A stretch of 64,000 nucleotides of DNA from Bovifimicola ammoniilytica (GTDB taxonomy: Bacteria > Bacillota > Clostridia > Lachnospirales > Lachnospiraceae), in NCBI RefSeq assembly GCF_025567085.1, contig NZ_JAOQJN010000003.1, positions 186,001-250,000 on the forward strand, given 5' to 3'. Positions 25,739 through 35,523 of the stretch are shown piece after piece. The translations under genes were made by a program, and so were the position numbers. The stretch's first letter is position 1. Each line of letters starts with the position of its first letter. The notes below the pieces were generated by a model. The model did no database searches, had not been told where the DNA came from, and saw nothing but the letters and a program-made list of their open reading frames with translations.

Positions 25739-27013
25739 TTATCTGTAAATAATCTCGTGTCTTCCAGGACCATTTGATACCATCTTAACAGGTACTTCAA
25801 GTTCTTTTTCGATAAATTCAACATATTTTCTACAATTTTCAGGTAAATCTTCGTATTTCTTAATTCCACGAATCTCTGATTTCCAACCTGGTAATGTCTC
25901 ATATACTGGTTTTGCCTTAGCAAGTTCAACTGTTGTAGGGAAATCTTTTGTTACCTTTCCATCAATTTCATAGCCTACGCATACTTTAATCTCATCTAAG
26001 TAACCTAATACGTCAATTACTGTAAGTGCTACCTGAGTCGCACCCTGAATCTTACAACCATATCTTGAAGCAACGCAGTCAAGCCAGCCCATACGTCTAG
26101 GTCTTCCTGTTGTAGCACCGAACTCGCCGCCATCTCCACCACGACGTCTTAATTCATCTGCTTCATCGCCAAATATTTCACTGACAAATTCACCTGCTCC
26201 AACGGCACTTGAATATGCTTTAACTACTGTTACAATATCTTTAATCTCATATGGTGGTATACCTGCTCCAATTGCACCATATGCTGCTAATGTAGATGAT
26301 GATGTAACCATTGGGTAAATACCGAAATCAGGATCTTTTAATGAACCTAACTGTCCTTCTAATAAGATATTCTTGCCCTCTTTAATTGCATTATGAAGAA
26401 ATGTTACTGTATCACATACAAATGGTTCAACCATATCTCTGTATTCTCTTAATGTAGCAAGTAATTCCTTTGGATCAATTGTTGGTTTGTGATACATATG
26501 CTCTAAAATAACATTTTTCTGTTCACATACTCTATTTACTTTTTCCTCAAGAACTTCATCATCAAATAATTCTGATACCTGAAAACCAATTTTGGCATAT
26601 TTATCTGAATAGAATGGTGCAATACCTGATTTTGTTGAACCAAAGGATTTCTTTCCTAATCTTTCTTCTTCATATTCATCAAATAAAATATGATAAGGCA
26701 TAAGTATCTGTGCTCTATTTGAAACTAAAATCTTAGGTCTTGGCACCCCTTTACTTACAAGTTCATTCACTTCTTTTACAAGATAAGGAATATTAAGTGC
26801 TACTCCGTTACCGATAATAGATGTTGTATGATTATAAAAAACACCTGATGGTAAAAGATGTAATGCAAATTTACCATAATCATTTATTATTGTATGGCCT
26901 GCGTTGCTTCCACCCTGAAATCTAACAATGATGTCGGAATTCTCAGCAAGCATATCTGTAATCTTACCTTTTCCTTCATCGCCCCAACAAGCTCCAACTA
27001 TTGCTCTTACCAT
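25739..27013 (-). CDS. purA: Adenylosuccinate synthetase
   Basis: A 424-residue GTPase that joins IMP and aspartate in AMP synthesis. GACWGDEGKGKITD is the N-terminal GTP/IMP loop, NAGHTI contains the catalytic His, and RPRRMGWLD and TGRPR lie in the IMP-binding part. Length and motifs are normal. AAGGAGG lies seven bases before the ATG. A 65-bp hairpin region (27077-27141) lies upstream, between it and the toxin-antitoxin pair. Confidence 0.97.
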   Translation of the reverse strand: MVRAIVGACWGDEGKGKITDMLAENSDIIVRFQGGSNAGHTIINDYGKFALHLLPSGVFYNHTTSIIGNGVALNIPYLVKEVNELVSKGVPRPKILVSNRAQILMPYHILFDEYEEERLGKKSFGSTKSGIAPFYSDKYAKIGFQVSELFDDEVLEEKVNRVCEQKNVILEHMYHKPTIDPKELLATLREYRDMVEPFVCDTVTFLHNAIKEGKNILLEGQLGSLKDPDFGIYPMVTSSSTLAAYGAIGAGIPPYEIKDIVTVVKAYSSAVGAGEFVSEIFGDEADELRRRGGDGGEFGATTGRPRRMGWLDCVASRYGCKIQGATQVALTVIDVLGYLDEIKVCVGYEIDGKVTKDFPTTVELAKAKPVYETLPGWKSEIRGIKKYEDLPENCRKYVEFIEKELEVPVKMVSNGPGRHEIIYR

Positions 27014-27076
27014 AGTTTCGTCCTCCTTGATATACGCACATGTTTTTAGTCAATTCAAATGTCTTGAATTATAAAA

Positions 27077-27141
27077 GTGCTATATTAACATTTTTCGTAT
27101 ATGTTTTGACACATATAACACATACTATGTTAATATAGCAC
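27077..27141. terminator. Long hairpin between the PIN toxin gene and purA
   Basis: GTGCTATATTAACAT (27077-27091) pairs perfectly with ATGTTAATATAGCAC (27127-27141); TATATGT/ACATATA forms a second hairpin inside. On the plus strand a T6 run follows; on the minus strand TTTTATAAT follows. It probably ends the toxin-antitoxin transcript; a role in the purA leader is possible. Confidence 0.65.
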
Positions 27142-27184
27142 ATTTTTTGTCATAAGTAAATTCAATATTATCTATAAGTTTGTT

Positions 27185-27589
27185 TTATGCCTGTATATAT
27201 TTATCACTAAATTCTTTAGGTGTCATAATTAATGGTTTGTCAATAATAATATCTTCAAAATCTCTATCTCCTGTAATTAAAATATCAATATCTTCTATTA
27301 TAGCTGTATATAGTACGGGATAATCCTTTACATCACGAATAGAAAATAAATTTTCTTTCATATCATCGGGTGTATATACATATTCATAACTCATCATTAG
27401 TAATAATTTTTCTATAACCGGCTCTTTTTTAGGAAACTTTCTTCTTACTACACTCTTTAATTCTTCCACAACATATGAAGAAAGCACTAATTGATGTCTC
27501 AAAAAAATATAATTCATCATATTGTTTATTTTATCTCCCGGAAATAAAATTGCCGATATTAATACATTTGTATCCAACATAATCCTCAT
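27185..27589 (-). CDS. PIN-domain toxin (putative ribonuclease)
   Basis: A 134-residue PIN domain of the type cleaving RNA in VapC-like toxins. Acidic residues are in place: MLDTNVLISAI (D5), the central Glu in VVEELKSVVR, and DILITGDRDFED near the end. It is five bases after the AbrB-type gene, the usual antitoxin-toxin order. The target RNA is unknown. Confidence 0.85.
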   Translation of the reverse strand: MRIMLDTNVLISAILFPGDKINNMMNYIFLRHQLVLSSYVVEELKSVVRRKFPKKEPVIEKLLLMMSYEYVYTPDDMKENLFSIRDVKDYPVLYTAIIEDIDILITGDRDFEDIIIDKPLIMTPKEFSDKYIQA

Positions 27590-27594
27590 TTATC

Positions 27595-27843
27595 TTATCC
27601 CTCTTCTCTTAATTCCTTTATCATTCTCACTACATCATCATCATTCTTTAGTCCTAGTCGCTCTGCTTCTCCTTTAAATGCACTTTGTGCCTCATTTAAT
27701 GCATCCATTGAAGAATTAAGAATATAAATTTTTCCCGCTTCTTCTACAAAAAGTACTTTATCTCCATTTTTTATTCCCAGTTTCTTCCTTATCTCTATTG
27801 GTATTGTTATCTGACCTTTTGATGTTACTTTTGCTAATTCCAT
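27595..27843 (-). CDS. AbrB/MazE-type antitoxin
   Basis: An 82-residue protein with the swapped-hairpin DNA-binding fold: LAKVTSKGQITIPIEIRKKLGIKNGDKVLF. The C-terminal part (residues 48-82) probably binds and blocks the PIN toxin. AGGAGG seven bases before the ATG supports the start; six upstream codons carry no ribosome site. Such antitoxins usually repress their own operon. Confidence 0.88.
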   Translation of the reverse strand: MELAKVTSKGQITIPIEIRKKLGIKNGDKVLFVEEAGKIYILNSSMDALNEAQSAFKGEAERLGLKNDDDVVRMIKELREEG

Positions 27844-27937
27844 ATATACACCTCCTTTCACTTTGCGGTATATTCCTTACTTTCCTTACATTTATATTAT
27901 ATAATACTTTCACTTTGCTATCAATAACTTTATTATA

Positions 27938-30106
27938 TTATGCCTGATTCGAATTACTATTAGTTACTTTGTTATTACTATTATTCTGTGTATTTCCCGT
28001 ATTTCCCACATTTCCTGTATTGTTGGTATTGTCATTAGTTTCTGAATTCTTTCCCGGTCTGCCACCCTGCATACCACCTGGTTTTCCACCACCCATTCCT
28101 GATGATACATTTCCAACAGTTGTTGTTATATCAGAAACAGTGAATGTTCCCTCCTGTGTATCTCCTGCATATATGTTGTATGTTTCGCCCGATTTAAGTT
28201 TATCTGTTGAAAATACAAATGATTGGAAATTCTTAGCAGGTGTGTAAGTAAGCACTTCATTACCTGATGAATCCTTCACCGTAACTTTTGTTTCTCCATT
28301 ATATGTCTTAGAAAATGCTGCATTTACAGAATACTGTGTTGAACCTGACGTTGGTGCTGTAGCCATTCCAATACTTCCTGTTGCAACTAATATACCTCCA
28401 TTAATCTCACAGGTATCAGCATAATCTAAAGCTCCATCTCCGCCTGAAGTAGGACCGTCTACATAGATTTCGCCTCCATTTATAGTAATTGTACCATTAG
28501 AATCTATACCATCACCGCCTGCATTTACATGAACTATTCCACCATTTATAACAAGTTCGCTTCCATCACTTTCATTAAAGCCTCCCTGACCGCCACCTGG
28601 CATCATTCGACTATTGTTACCTAAGGTATTTTCACTGTTCTCATTTGCTGGCATTTCTGATCTGTTTCCTGCATTGGTATCCACTTCACCATTCTCATTC
28701 GCTGGCATTTCCGGTCTGTTTCCTGCATTGGTATCCACTTCACCATTCTCATTCGCTGGCATTTCCGGTCTGTTTCCTGCATTGGTACCCACTTCACCAT
28801 TCTCATTCGCTGGCATTTCCGGTCTGTTTCCTACTTCCGGTGCATTTCCACTATCTAATGTAGTACTTGAACCACTTGATGCATTAATTCCGTCATCACT
28901 AGTTGTTATGTCAATATTTCCGTCATTTATGGTAATATATTTTGCTTCTAATCCCTCATCTGACTCACTTACCTTAATATCTCCATTATTAATAGTAAGT
29001 TCCGTATCTGCATGTACTCCGTCATCTTTGGAAGCTATATTCACTGTACCTGCATTTACTGTTATGCTATTATTTGAATGTATACCATCATCTTCACTGT
29101 CTATGGTATATTCGCCGTTTTCTATAGTAATATCTACGCCCGCTTTCATACCTTTTCTGCTATAGTCAGTAGAAGTGTCCGAATTACTTTGGCTATTCTC
29201 ATTAGTTTCACCTGTTTCAATATTATACTTACCATCTTTTACATACAAACAGGTAACTGCCTGAATGCCATCCTTCTTAGCTTTTATAGTTATTTCGGGA
29301 TTATAAAGATAAATATACCCTTTATTTTCTTCAACTTTAGTGGCTTTTATTCCATCTTCCTGCGATTCAATATTTATAACAGCTTCTTTCACAATAACTC
29401 CGTCTTTACCAATTATTGAATCACCGTTGGAAATGATATCAATATTTCCACTTATAATTTTAAGTAAATTTTTACTCTGTATTCCATGGTTATAATTAGC
29501 ATTTATTGTAAGGCTTCCCAAGCCATTTATAACCAAATCATCTTTACTGAATATTGTTCCGTTTGGCTCATTATTGTTCTCATCATCTAATATGTAATTT
29601 TCACCATCAGATAAAGTATTTTCTGTTCCATCTACAAGAGTAACAATCGTTTTTTCAGCATTTTTAATATACAATGGTGTTGTAGTGCTATTGCTTATTT
29701 CCACACCATTAAATATAAGTCTTACATTTTCTTTATCATCACTATCAACAATGATGTTTCCAGCTGTTAGTGTTCCGGATAATAAATATGTACCAGCTTT
29801 CTGAATTGTAATCGTACTTCCATCAATATTAACATCCGATGATTTACAGCTTATATTATCTCCATTAAGAGTAATTGCAACCACTTCTGCCTCGTCATAA
29901 TCATAGTCTAATTCATCAGCTGTGTAATCAGGGTCTATCTCAAATTTCGAAATATTACTTGTGTCTGTCTCATCTTCATCTAATGTTGATGTCTGGTTTG
30001 ATACCTCCGAATTATTCTTTGATGAACTTTTGCTCTGACAACCACTTAATACAACGCTCAAGCTTAAAACACTTATACATATTATAGAAATTAATTTTTT
30101 TCTCAT
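27938..30106 (-). CDS. Carbohydrate-binding-domain (DUF4353) lipoprotein with beta-helix repeats
   Basis: A 722-residue exported lipoprotein: signal peptide with lipobox VVLSGC, an acidic linker, then a long parallel beta-helix of repeated units such as GIHSNNSITVNAG and DDGVHADTELTINNGDIK. Near residues 425-500 an 18-residue unit (NRPEMPANENGEVDTNAG) is repeated about four times. A Gly/Met-rich and Asn-rich C-terminus follows. Proteins of this family often stand near CotH or polyphosphate genes in clostridia, but none is seen here. Role inferred: surface adhesion or glycan binding. Confidence 0.75.
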   Translation of the reverse strand: MRKKLISIICISVLSLSVVLSGCQSKSSSKNNSEVSNQTSTLDEDETDTSNISKFEIDPDYTADELDYDYDEAEVVAITLNGDNISCKSSDVNIDGSTITIQKAGTYLLSGTLTAGNIIVDSDDKENVRLIFNGVEISNSTTTPLYIKNAEKTIVTLVDGTENTLSDGENYILDDENNNEPNGTIFSKDDLVINGLGSLTINANYNHGIQSKNLLKIISGNIDIISNGDSIIGKDGVIVKEAVINIESQEDGIKATKVEENKGYIYLYNPEITIKAKKDGIQAVTCLYVKDGKYNIETGETNENSQSNSDTSTDYSRKGMKAGVDITIENGEYTIDSEDDGIHSNNSITVNAGTVNIASKDDGVHADTELTINNGDIKVSESDEGLEAKYITINDGNIDITTSDDGINASSGSSTTLDSGNAPEVGNRPEMPANENGEVGTNAGNRPEMPANENGEVDTNAGNRPEMPANENGEVDTNAGNRSEMPANENSENTLGNNSRMMPGGGQGGFNESDGSELVINGGIVHVNAGGDGIDSNGTITINGGEIYVDGPTSGGDGALDYADTCEINGGILVATGSIGMATAPTSGSTQYSVNAAFSKTYNGETKVTVKDSSGNEVLTYTPAKNFQSFVFSTDKLKSGETYNIYAGDTQEGTFTVSDITTTVGNVSSGMGGGKPGGMQGGRPGKNSETNDNTNNTGNVGNTGNTQNNSNNKVTNSNSNQA
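28618..28850. repeat. 54-bp coding tandem repeat
   Basis: About four copies of a 54-bp unit encoding NRPEMPANENGEVDTNAG within the beta-helix lipoprotein. The copies are almost identical in DNA, so the number may vary between strains. Confidence 0.85.
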
Positions 30107-30220
30107 AACTATCTTCCTTTCATTTTGATTATGGATTAATAATAATCAATCCGTCTAATGAAATTTTGACAGTAATGTTAAAAGTATGTGAAAATTCTTA
30201 ATATGTACAATTCAAATATA

Positions 30221-31249
30221 TTATTTATTTTGCTCTTTTTTAGCCTTCAGGATTACCTCATCTGTTATTTTCATAATTGCATAAATAATTTCTACTGAAA
30301 AATATATTACCAGAACTGGCTTGTATGTCTTTCCATAATCTGATTTCAGGAAATATTCATCCTCATCTTTAACAGAAACATATATTTCTCTATTCTTATC
30401 ATCTACACTTTCAACATACTCTCCTGCATTTATCCTGCTTAATCTGCTAAGGTCACTGCTTACCGTAAATACTGCAATCCAAGCCATAACACAAGTCCAT
30501 TTTATAGTAAATCTGATAAATCTCTTTAAGTTTGAAACATTATTTTTTAAAAATTTACTTTCTTTATTATTCTTTACATTAAAACATTCTTTTGCTTCTC
30601 TATATGAACCTTTATCTCCTAATATTTTCAAATATTCACAAAAATTTTCATCTTTCTCAAATACTCGTTTTATATAAATATTTTTACGCTCTGTGCCTTT
30701 CTTACTTTGCACTTTCGCTGTTAATCTTACAGATTTCTTATTAATGACAACGTTGCTTATCTCTGAAAGTTTCTCCATTTTACCCATCGCAATAAAATCT
30801 TCGTATGTGACATCTTCAGCAACAGCCATTAAAACCACCTTAATGTTATTTACAATATAGAATAATCTCATTAATCTTCCACCTGTACTTCCTGTCGGAT
30901 TAATAAGATACATTTTATCCTTTATCTTATACCAGAAGGTTGAGGCCCTGAGTCTGTATAATTCGCCCTTTTCGTCAATTATATATACCCGCATCATATT
31001 AAATATCCATAGCATCATGTTCACAGCCATAATGATTATTGACACGATTGCTGCCGAAAGCAGAAGAATTCTATATAAATCATATGAAATTTTTTGTATA
31101 AAACACGAAAAAAGAGACAAAAACAATGGTATAAACGGAAAAATACCTAAAAAGGTTATAAGGTATCTTCCAGCTCCCATAATGTTGTTTTTGCTCTGCT
31201 CAATAGCTGAATAAGTTAAAATTGTACTTGTTTCTTTTTTATTTTCCAT
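30221..31249 (-). CDS. Hypothetical multi-span membrane protein
   Basis: A 342-residue protein with about three to four membrane segments (residues 28-48, 58-85, 245-262, 320-335) and a large Lys-rich cytoplasmic part between. I recognise no family motif. Codon use is AT-rich like its neighbours. The ribosome site is weak: AAAGG lies about 20 bases upstream. It follows the beta-helix lipoprotein at 115 bp, but a functional link is not evident. Confidence 0.5.
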   Translation of the reverse strand: MENKKETSTILTYSAIEQSKNNIMGAGRYLITFLGIFPFIPLFLSLFSCFIQKISYDLYRILLLSAAIVSIIIMAVNMMLWIFNMMRVYIIDEKGELYRLRASTFWYKIKDKMYLINPTGSTGGRLMRLFYIVNNIKVVLMAVAEDVTYEDFIAMGKMEKLSEISNVVINKKSVRLTAKVQSKKGTERKNIYIKRVFEKDENFCEYLKILGDKGSYREAKECFNVKNNKESKFLKNNVSNLKRFIRFTIKWTCVMAWIAVFTVSSDLSRLSRINAGEYVESVDDKNREIYVSVKDEDEYFLKSDYGKTYKPVLVIYFSVEIIYAIMKITDEVILKAKKEQNK

Positions 31250-31351
31250 TAATTAATTCTAACTAAACCTTTCGTTTTAATCTCCATTACACAGTTTTTT
31301 TTTATAAAAATAATATTTTCTTGTTCTATTTTTTCTTGTGCTATTTTTACT

Positions 31352-32059
31352 CTATTTCTTCAAAAGTGATTTTATTGATGGATAATATCTGAATATTGCT
31401 TTTGCAATAATTTCTTTCTTCTTAACTGTTCCCCAGACTCTTGAATCGCTTGATTCATCTCTGTTATCTCCCATCATAAAATATTCACCCTTTGGCACTT
31501 CGTATTCGGTTCTGCCTTCACTCTTCTCCCAACCATTTCTTACATAATCTTCTTCAAGTTTCTCACCATTTATGTAAACTGTATTATCTTCGATAACTAT
31601 TTTATCACCTGGTAAACCGATAATTCTCTTGATATAAATAGTATTTTCCTTATCAGGTGCATTAAACATTACGATATCTCCACGTTTAGGATCACTAAAC
31701 ATATATGATAATCTGAAGCCAAGAACTTTATCATTAATATTTATCGTACTAATCATTGAACCTGATGGCACTTTTGCATTTACTATAACAAAATTACTTA
31801 AAATGTATGCTACAATAAATGCACCTGCAAAAATCATTATCCAACTGCAAAGTTCTCTAAACCATGATGTTTCTTCTTCATCATCTTTATTCTTTTTCTT
31901 AGATTTCTTCTGTTTATCGTCAATTTCTCTGGATTTTACGACTGTTTTAGTATTCTCTGCTGCTTCATTATTAATATTTTTTTCTGCATTTTCACTATCC
32001 GATGCGTTATCCCCATTAGTTTTCATTTCATCTAATATTTCATCATGATTATAATTCAT
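31352..32059 (-). CDS. lepB: Type I signal peptidase
   Basis: A 235-residue signal peptidase that removes signal peptides outside the membrane. An acidic and Lys-rich cytoplasmic tail of about 70 residues, unusually long, precedes a single membrane segment (LCSWIMIFAGAFIVAYILSN). The Ser of the catalytic dyad is in VPSGSM, the Lys in IYIKRIIGLPGDK, and GDNRDESSDSR is box E. The start has only a weak ribosome site. Confidence 0.95.
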   Translation of the reverse strand: MNYNHDEILDEMKTNGDNASDSENAEKNINNEAAENTKTVVKSREIDDKQKKSKKKNKDDEEETSWFRELCSWIMIFAGAFIVAYILSNFVIVNAKVPSGSMISTININDKVLGFRLSYMFSDPKRGDIVMFNAPDKENTIYIKRIIGLPGDKIVIEDNTVYINGEKLEEDYVRNGWEKSEGRTEYEVPKGEYFMMGDNRDESSDSRVWGTVKKKEIIAKAIFRYYPSIKSLLKK

Positions 32060-32125
32060 TCTGCTACCCGCGTATTCTACGCTTACCCTTTCCTTGTATT
32101 AAGTAAATACTTGTCTGTAACCTTT

Positions 32126-32962
32126 CTACTTGCTTGCATTTATAATTTTATCAACTGCCATATCTACAAATGTATTGTCAGCCTCATCAAATCTACCCTC
32201 GTCTGCCAGTTTAGCAATTGCCGGAACAATTGGAAGCTTTCCTAATAATTCAACACCTATCTCTGATGCTATCTCATCTATTTTACTTTCTCCGAATACT
32301 GCTATCTTCTTACCACAATCAGGACATTCTATATAACTGTAATTCTCTACTATTCCCATAACCGGAATATCCATTTTCACAACCATATTATAAGCTTTCT
32401 TAACAATAAGTCTTACAAGGTCTTGTGGAGAAGTTACTATAATTGCACCATCTACCGGAATTGACTGAAATACTGTCAATGGTACATCTCCTGTTCCCGG
32501 TGGCATATCTATTAACAAATAATCTAATTCTCCCCAGTACACGTCACTCCAGAATTGTTTTACAACACTTGATATGACAGGTCCTCTCCAGATAACTGGC
32601 TCTTCCTCATCCTCTAATAGAAGATTAACTGACATCACCTTAATTCCAGAGCTTGTCTCTACAGGATATAAACCATTTCCATCTCCATTAGCTGTTTCAT
32701 TTAACCCAAACATTTTAGGAATAGATGGTCCCGTAATATCTGCATCAAGAATTCCAACTTTATAGCCTTTCTTCTTAAGTTTAGCAGCTAATGAAGAAGT
32801 TACTAATGACTTACCTACGCCACCCTTTCCACTCATAACTGCTATAACTTTATTAATCTGGCTTCTACTGTTCATTGGTTCGTATTTCATTCTATTATTT
32901 GATGAACAGCCTGCACAACTTTCACTTGTACATTCTGAATTATTACATTGTCTGTCTGACAT
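32126..32962 (-). CDS. Mrp/NBP35-family iron-sulfur carrier ATPase
   Basis: A 278-residue P-loop ATPase. The N-terminus is cysteine-rich (CNNSECTSESCAGCSS), followed by the deviant Walker A SGKGGVGKS, the switch region DADITGPSIPK, DYLLIDMPPGTGD, and a CXXC (YIECPDCGKK) at the dimer bridging position. It probably carries iron-sulfur clusters to apoproteins. The N-terminal Cys set is seen in anaerobe-type NBP35-like members. GAGG upstream supports the start. Confidence 0.92.
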   Translation of the reverse strand: MSDRQCNNSECTSESCAGCSSNNRMKYEPMNSRSQINKVIAVMSGKGGVGKSLVTSSLAAKLKKKGYKVGILDADITGPSIPKMFGLNETANGDGNGLYPVETSSGIKVMSVNLLLEDEEEPVIWRGPVISSVVKQFWSDVYWGELDYLLIDMPPGTGDVPLTVFQSIPVDGAIIVTSPQDLVRLIVKKAYNMVVKMDIPVMGIVENYSYIECPDCGKKIAVFGESKIDEIASEIGVELLGKLPIVPAIAKLADEGRFDEADNTFVDMAVDKIINASK

Positions 32963-33011
32963 AGCTTACTTCCTCACTTTATAAACAAATCTTTCTACAT
33001 AATACCATATT

Positions 33012-33293
33012 TTAATACAAATCACAATCTTCTTCAATAATATGAATCTCCAGAAAATCAAAATCTATGCTTTCAACAAAATTATCTGAATTAAATCTTG
33101 TCTTTGCTACTTTTTTAAATTCTGAAATATTCGACTCTAACCAGATTGGTTTACTCAAATCAAATTCCAAGCAAACTTCATCTAGTGCTGCAAATATCTT
33201 CTTTGTCCTTGTCATATTTATATCAGGATTTTCAACTACCATATCCTTAAGCATACGATTATCTTTATATATTTTAGCCCATAATCTAAACAT
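33012..33293 (-). CDS. Small hypothetical protein
   Basis: A 93-residue protein (MFRLWAKIYKDNRMLKDMVV..) with no membrane segment and mostly alpha/beta composition. I recognise it only as a conserved short clostridial type (FRLWAKIYKDN, KPIWLESN); no function is known. GAGG six bases before the ATG at 33293 decides the start. It lies 50 bp after the Mrp gene but upstream of it in transcription. Confidence 0.6.
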   Translation of the reverse strand: MFRLWAKIYKDNRMLKDMVVENPDINMTRTKKIFAALDEVCLEFDLSKPIWLESNISEFKKVAKTRFNSDNFVESIDFDFLEIHIIEEDCDLY

Positions 33294-33541
33294 TGTAATC
33301 CTCATTTCTAATCAGTTCTTTTGCGTCATTATAACATAAAACAATATTTATATACAAATTATTTAATTTTTATATTATTTCATCTTGTAGTTTCAAAAAC
33401 CACATGATATAATATCCACATCTGTTAGGGTTAGTTGATAATTTTTCAGCCATACTTAATTTACATATGAGATTTGTGTCTGTGCGCACTCGACACATTT
33501 CATTATAATATACAGAAGTGTGCGCGGAAATGAGGAATATA

Positions 33542-34426
33542 ATGAATTTTCAGATAATCAGCGACGGAGCATGTGATTTACTCCATGAATATACAACAGA
33601 ACACAATATAACAATCGTTCCATTCTATGTAACCTTTGATGGCGAACATTATACCAAAGAAGGTGAAGGAATTGACCACGATGCTTTCTATCTCAAGATG
33701 ATTAATGAACATGCCGTCCCTAAGTCATCGCTTCCTTCAGTACAGGATTATTTAGATAAATTCCAGCCATTTGTTGATGAAGGTATGCCAATAATCTGTA
33801 TAACCATCACAACTAAATTCAGTGGTTCATATAACAGTGCGTGTACAGCTAAAAATTTAATTCTTGAATCTAATCCCGATGCTAAAATTGCAGTTATCGA
33901 TTCGACACTCAATACAGCAAGTGAAGGGTTATTCGTAAATGAAGCCGTAAAATTAAGAGATAAAGGCATTTCTTTTGAGGATGCAGTTAACGAATTAGAA
34001 AATATAAAATCAACAGGAAGAATCTATTTTACGGTCGGTTCTTTAGAATATTTAGTCAAAAACGGACGTATCGGTAAACTTGCAGTTTTAGCCGGAGATA
34101 AACTCGGCATACGCCCTATAATTATTATGAAAGATGGCGATATCTCTCTTGGAGGAATATCCAGAAGCCGCAAGAAATCACTTCAAAGTGTATTAAATTC
34201 GATTTCATCATATTTCAAAGATCCTGCAATCAATATAGCAGATTATAACTTCTCCGTTGCATGTGGTTATGGAATTGAGGAAGCTAAAGAGTTTCAGGCT
34301 GAATTCGAAGAATTATTAGGTGTAAAATGTGACCCTGCAGTCAAGATACGAATTGGTACTACTATTGGTTGTCATACTGGCCCATATGCTCTTGGTGTTG
34401 GCCTTATTAAAAAATCATCTTTATAA
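33542..34426 (+). CDS. DegV-family fatty-acid-binding protein
   Basis: A 294-residue protein: FQIISDGACDLL is the N-terminal start, TTKFSGSYNSA holds the conserved Ser that contacts the bound fatty acid, and IGTTIGCHTGPYALGVG is the C-terminal signature. DegV/FakB proteins present fatty acids to the FakA kinase; no FakA gene is in the window. GAGG six bases before the ATG at 33542 supports the start. A terminator follows. Confidence 0.9.
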   Translation: MNFQIISDGACDLLHEYTTEHNITIVPFYVTFDGEHYTKEGEGIDHDAFYLKMINEHAVPKSSLPSVQDYLDKFQPFVDEGMPIICITITTKFSGSYNSACTAKNLILESNPDAKIAVIDSTLNTASEGLFVNEAVKLRDKGISFEDAVNELENIKSTGRIYFTVGSLEYLVKNGRIGKLAVLAGDKLGIRPIIIMKDGDISLGGISRSRKKSLQSVLNSISSYFKDPAINIADYNFSVACGYGIEEAKEFQAEFEELLGVKCDPAVKIRIGTTIGCHTGPYALGVGLIKKSSL

Positions 34427-34494
34427 ATAATTCCTCTATAAAAATAGTTACCTTCTAAATAAAATATTTAACTTCCAATAAATAAAATAATTAA

Positions 34495-34545
34495 AGCTGA
34501 TGTATTACAATTCATAAAATTGTTATACATCAGCTCTTTATTTTA
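34495..34545 (+). terminator. Terminator after the DegV gene
   Basis: AGCTGATGTAT..AATT pairs with AATT..ATACATCAGCT; T-rich sequence follows on the plus strand. Confidence 0.8.
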
Positions 34546-34614
34546 TATATTTTTATATATCAGATATTTTCGCATATTCTACTGCTTATATACCAGTTTG
34601 ATTATAAATTACTT

Positions 34615-35370
34615 TTACATATATGCTGTAAGAAATCTATATGCACTCATATCAAATATCACTTCGCCCTGTTCTCTGACATAAGCTATTATCTTCTTGT
34701 TGTTGGTTAAATTTGATGAATACTCGATTGCAAGTCTGGTTATCGTCTTAAAATCATTAATGGATAATCTATACTTATCAATTACTAAGCAATACAAATC
34801 TTTATTCTTAAGATAATACAACTCGCTTCTGATGGATTTATTAATATTTACTGCTTTACAATAATCTACCAATCCCTGAATCGTTGGCATCGCAACCATA
34901 AGCTTAGGATAATCCAGCATATTTTGGTAGTCTCTTCCTACAGTAAAATTCTCTTCAACTAAGTCCTCTTTCTCATCATTAGCTTCTATCTCATCATTAG
35001 CTTCTATCTCATCTTCAAAATCTTCTATCATATCATCACCTTGCAGTTCACTATCTACCTCATTCTCGCTGATTATGTCTGCAACTGTTTCCTTGATGTT
35101 ATTAATCATATCATCGTATCCACCATCTTCTTTCTCCGTGAAAGTAATGGCTATTGAGTTCTGGCTTATCGGCATTATCTGCATTGAAAGAAGTCCCTCT
35201 TTAGGTTCATATCCTACTTCCTGCTCTGCCCTTTCCACAACTTCATGTAAAAAATCATGTATTTTACTTTTATTCTTAAAGAAATCTTCTAAAACAATTC
35301 CAAATTCCTGCATATCTTCCTTAGATACTATGCATCTTACCGTATCTTCATCAATTCTTCGAAATTTCAT
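34615..35370 (-). CDS. mecA: Adaptor protein MecA (ClpC/ClpP adaptor)
   Basis: A 251-residue protein: MKFRRIDEDTVRCIVSKEDM is the typical N-terminal substrate-binding domain, an acidic middle linker (repeated EIEANDE) follows, and the C-terminal domain (FTVGRDYQNMLDYPKLM onwards) binds ClpC. It targets proteins for degradation. AGGTGG before the ATG at 35370 decides the start; 17 upstream codons lack one. It is transcribed alone. Confidence 0.88.
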   Translation of the reverse strand: MKFRRIDEDTVRCIVSKEDMQEFGIVLEDFFKNKSKIHDFLHEVVERAEQEVGYEPKEGLLSMQIMPISQNSIAITFTEKEDGGYDDMINNIKETVADIISENEVDSELQGDDMIEDFEDEIEANDEIEANDEKEDLVEENFTVGRDYQNMLDYPKLMVAMPTIQGLVDYCKAVNINKSIRSELYYLKNKDLYCLVIDKYRLSINDFKTITRLAIEYSSNLTNNKKIIAYVREQGEVIFDMSAYRFLTAYM

Positions 35371-35523
35371 AATACCACCTACTTTCTGTGAAATTTCTGA
35401 TTCATACTCGTCTTTCCTCAATTTTCTACCTTTTGTTTAGAATATAATATCATATATTACTCAATTATGACAGATATTTTTTATCAAAAAAATATAAAAT
35501 TTTTATTTCATTTTTCGACATAA

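Noticed and set aside
28618..28850. Regular 54-bp repeat that could look like a CRISPR array
   Set aside because: It is in frame inside a lipoprotein gene, without unique spacers, and encodes a repeated peptide.
28614..29165. Plus-strand 183-codon open frame opposite the lipoprotein
   Set aside because: It is an antisense shadow of the tandem repeat, without a ribosome site.
33380..33541. Possible riboswitch ahead of the DegV gene
   Set aside because: Only a self-complementary GTGCGCAC and weak hairpins are seen; no known riboswitch consensus.
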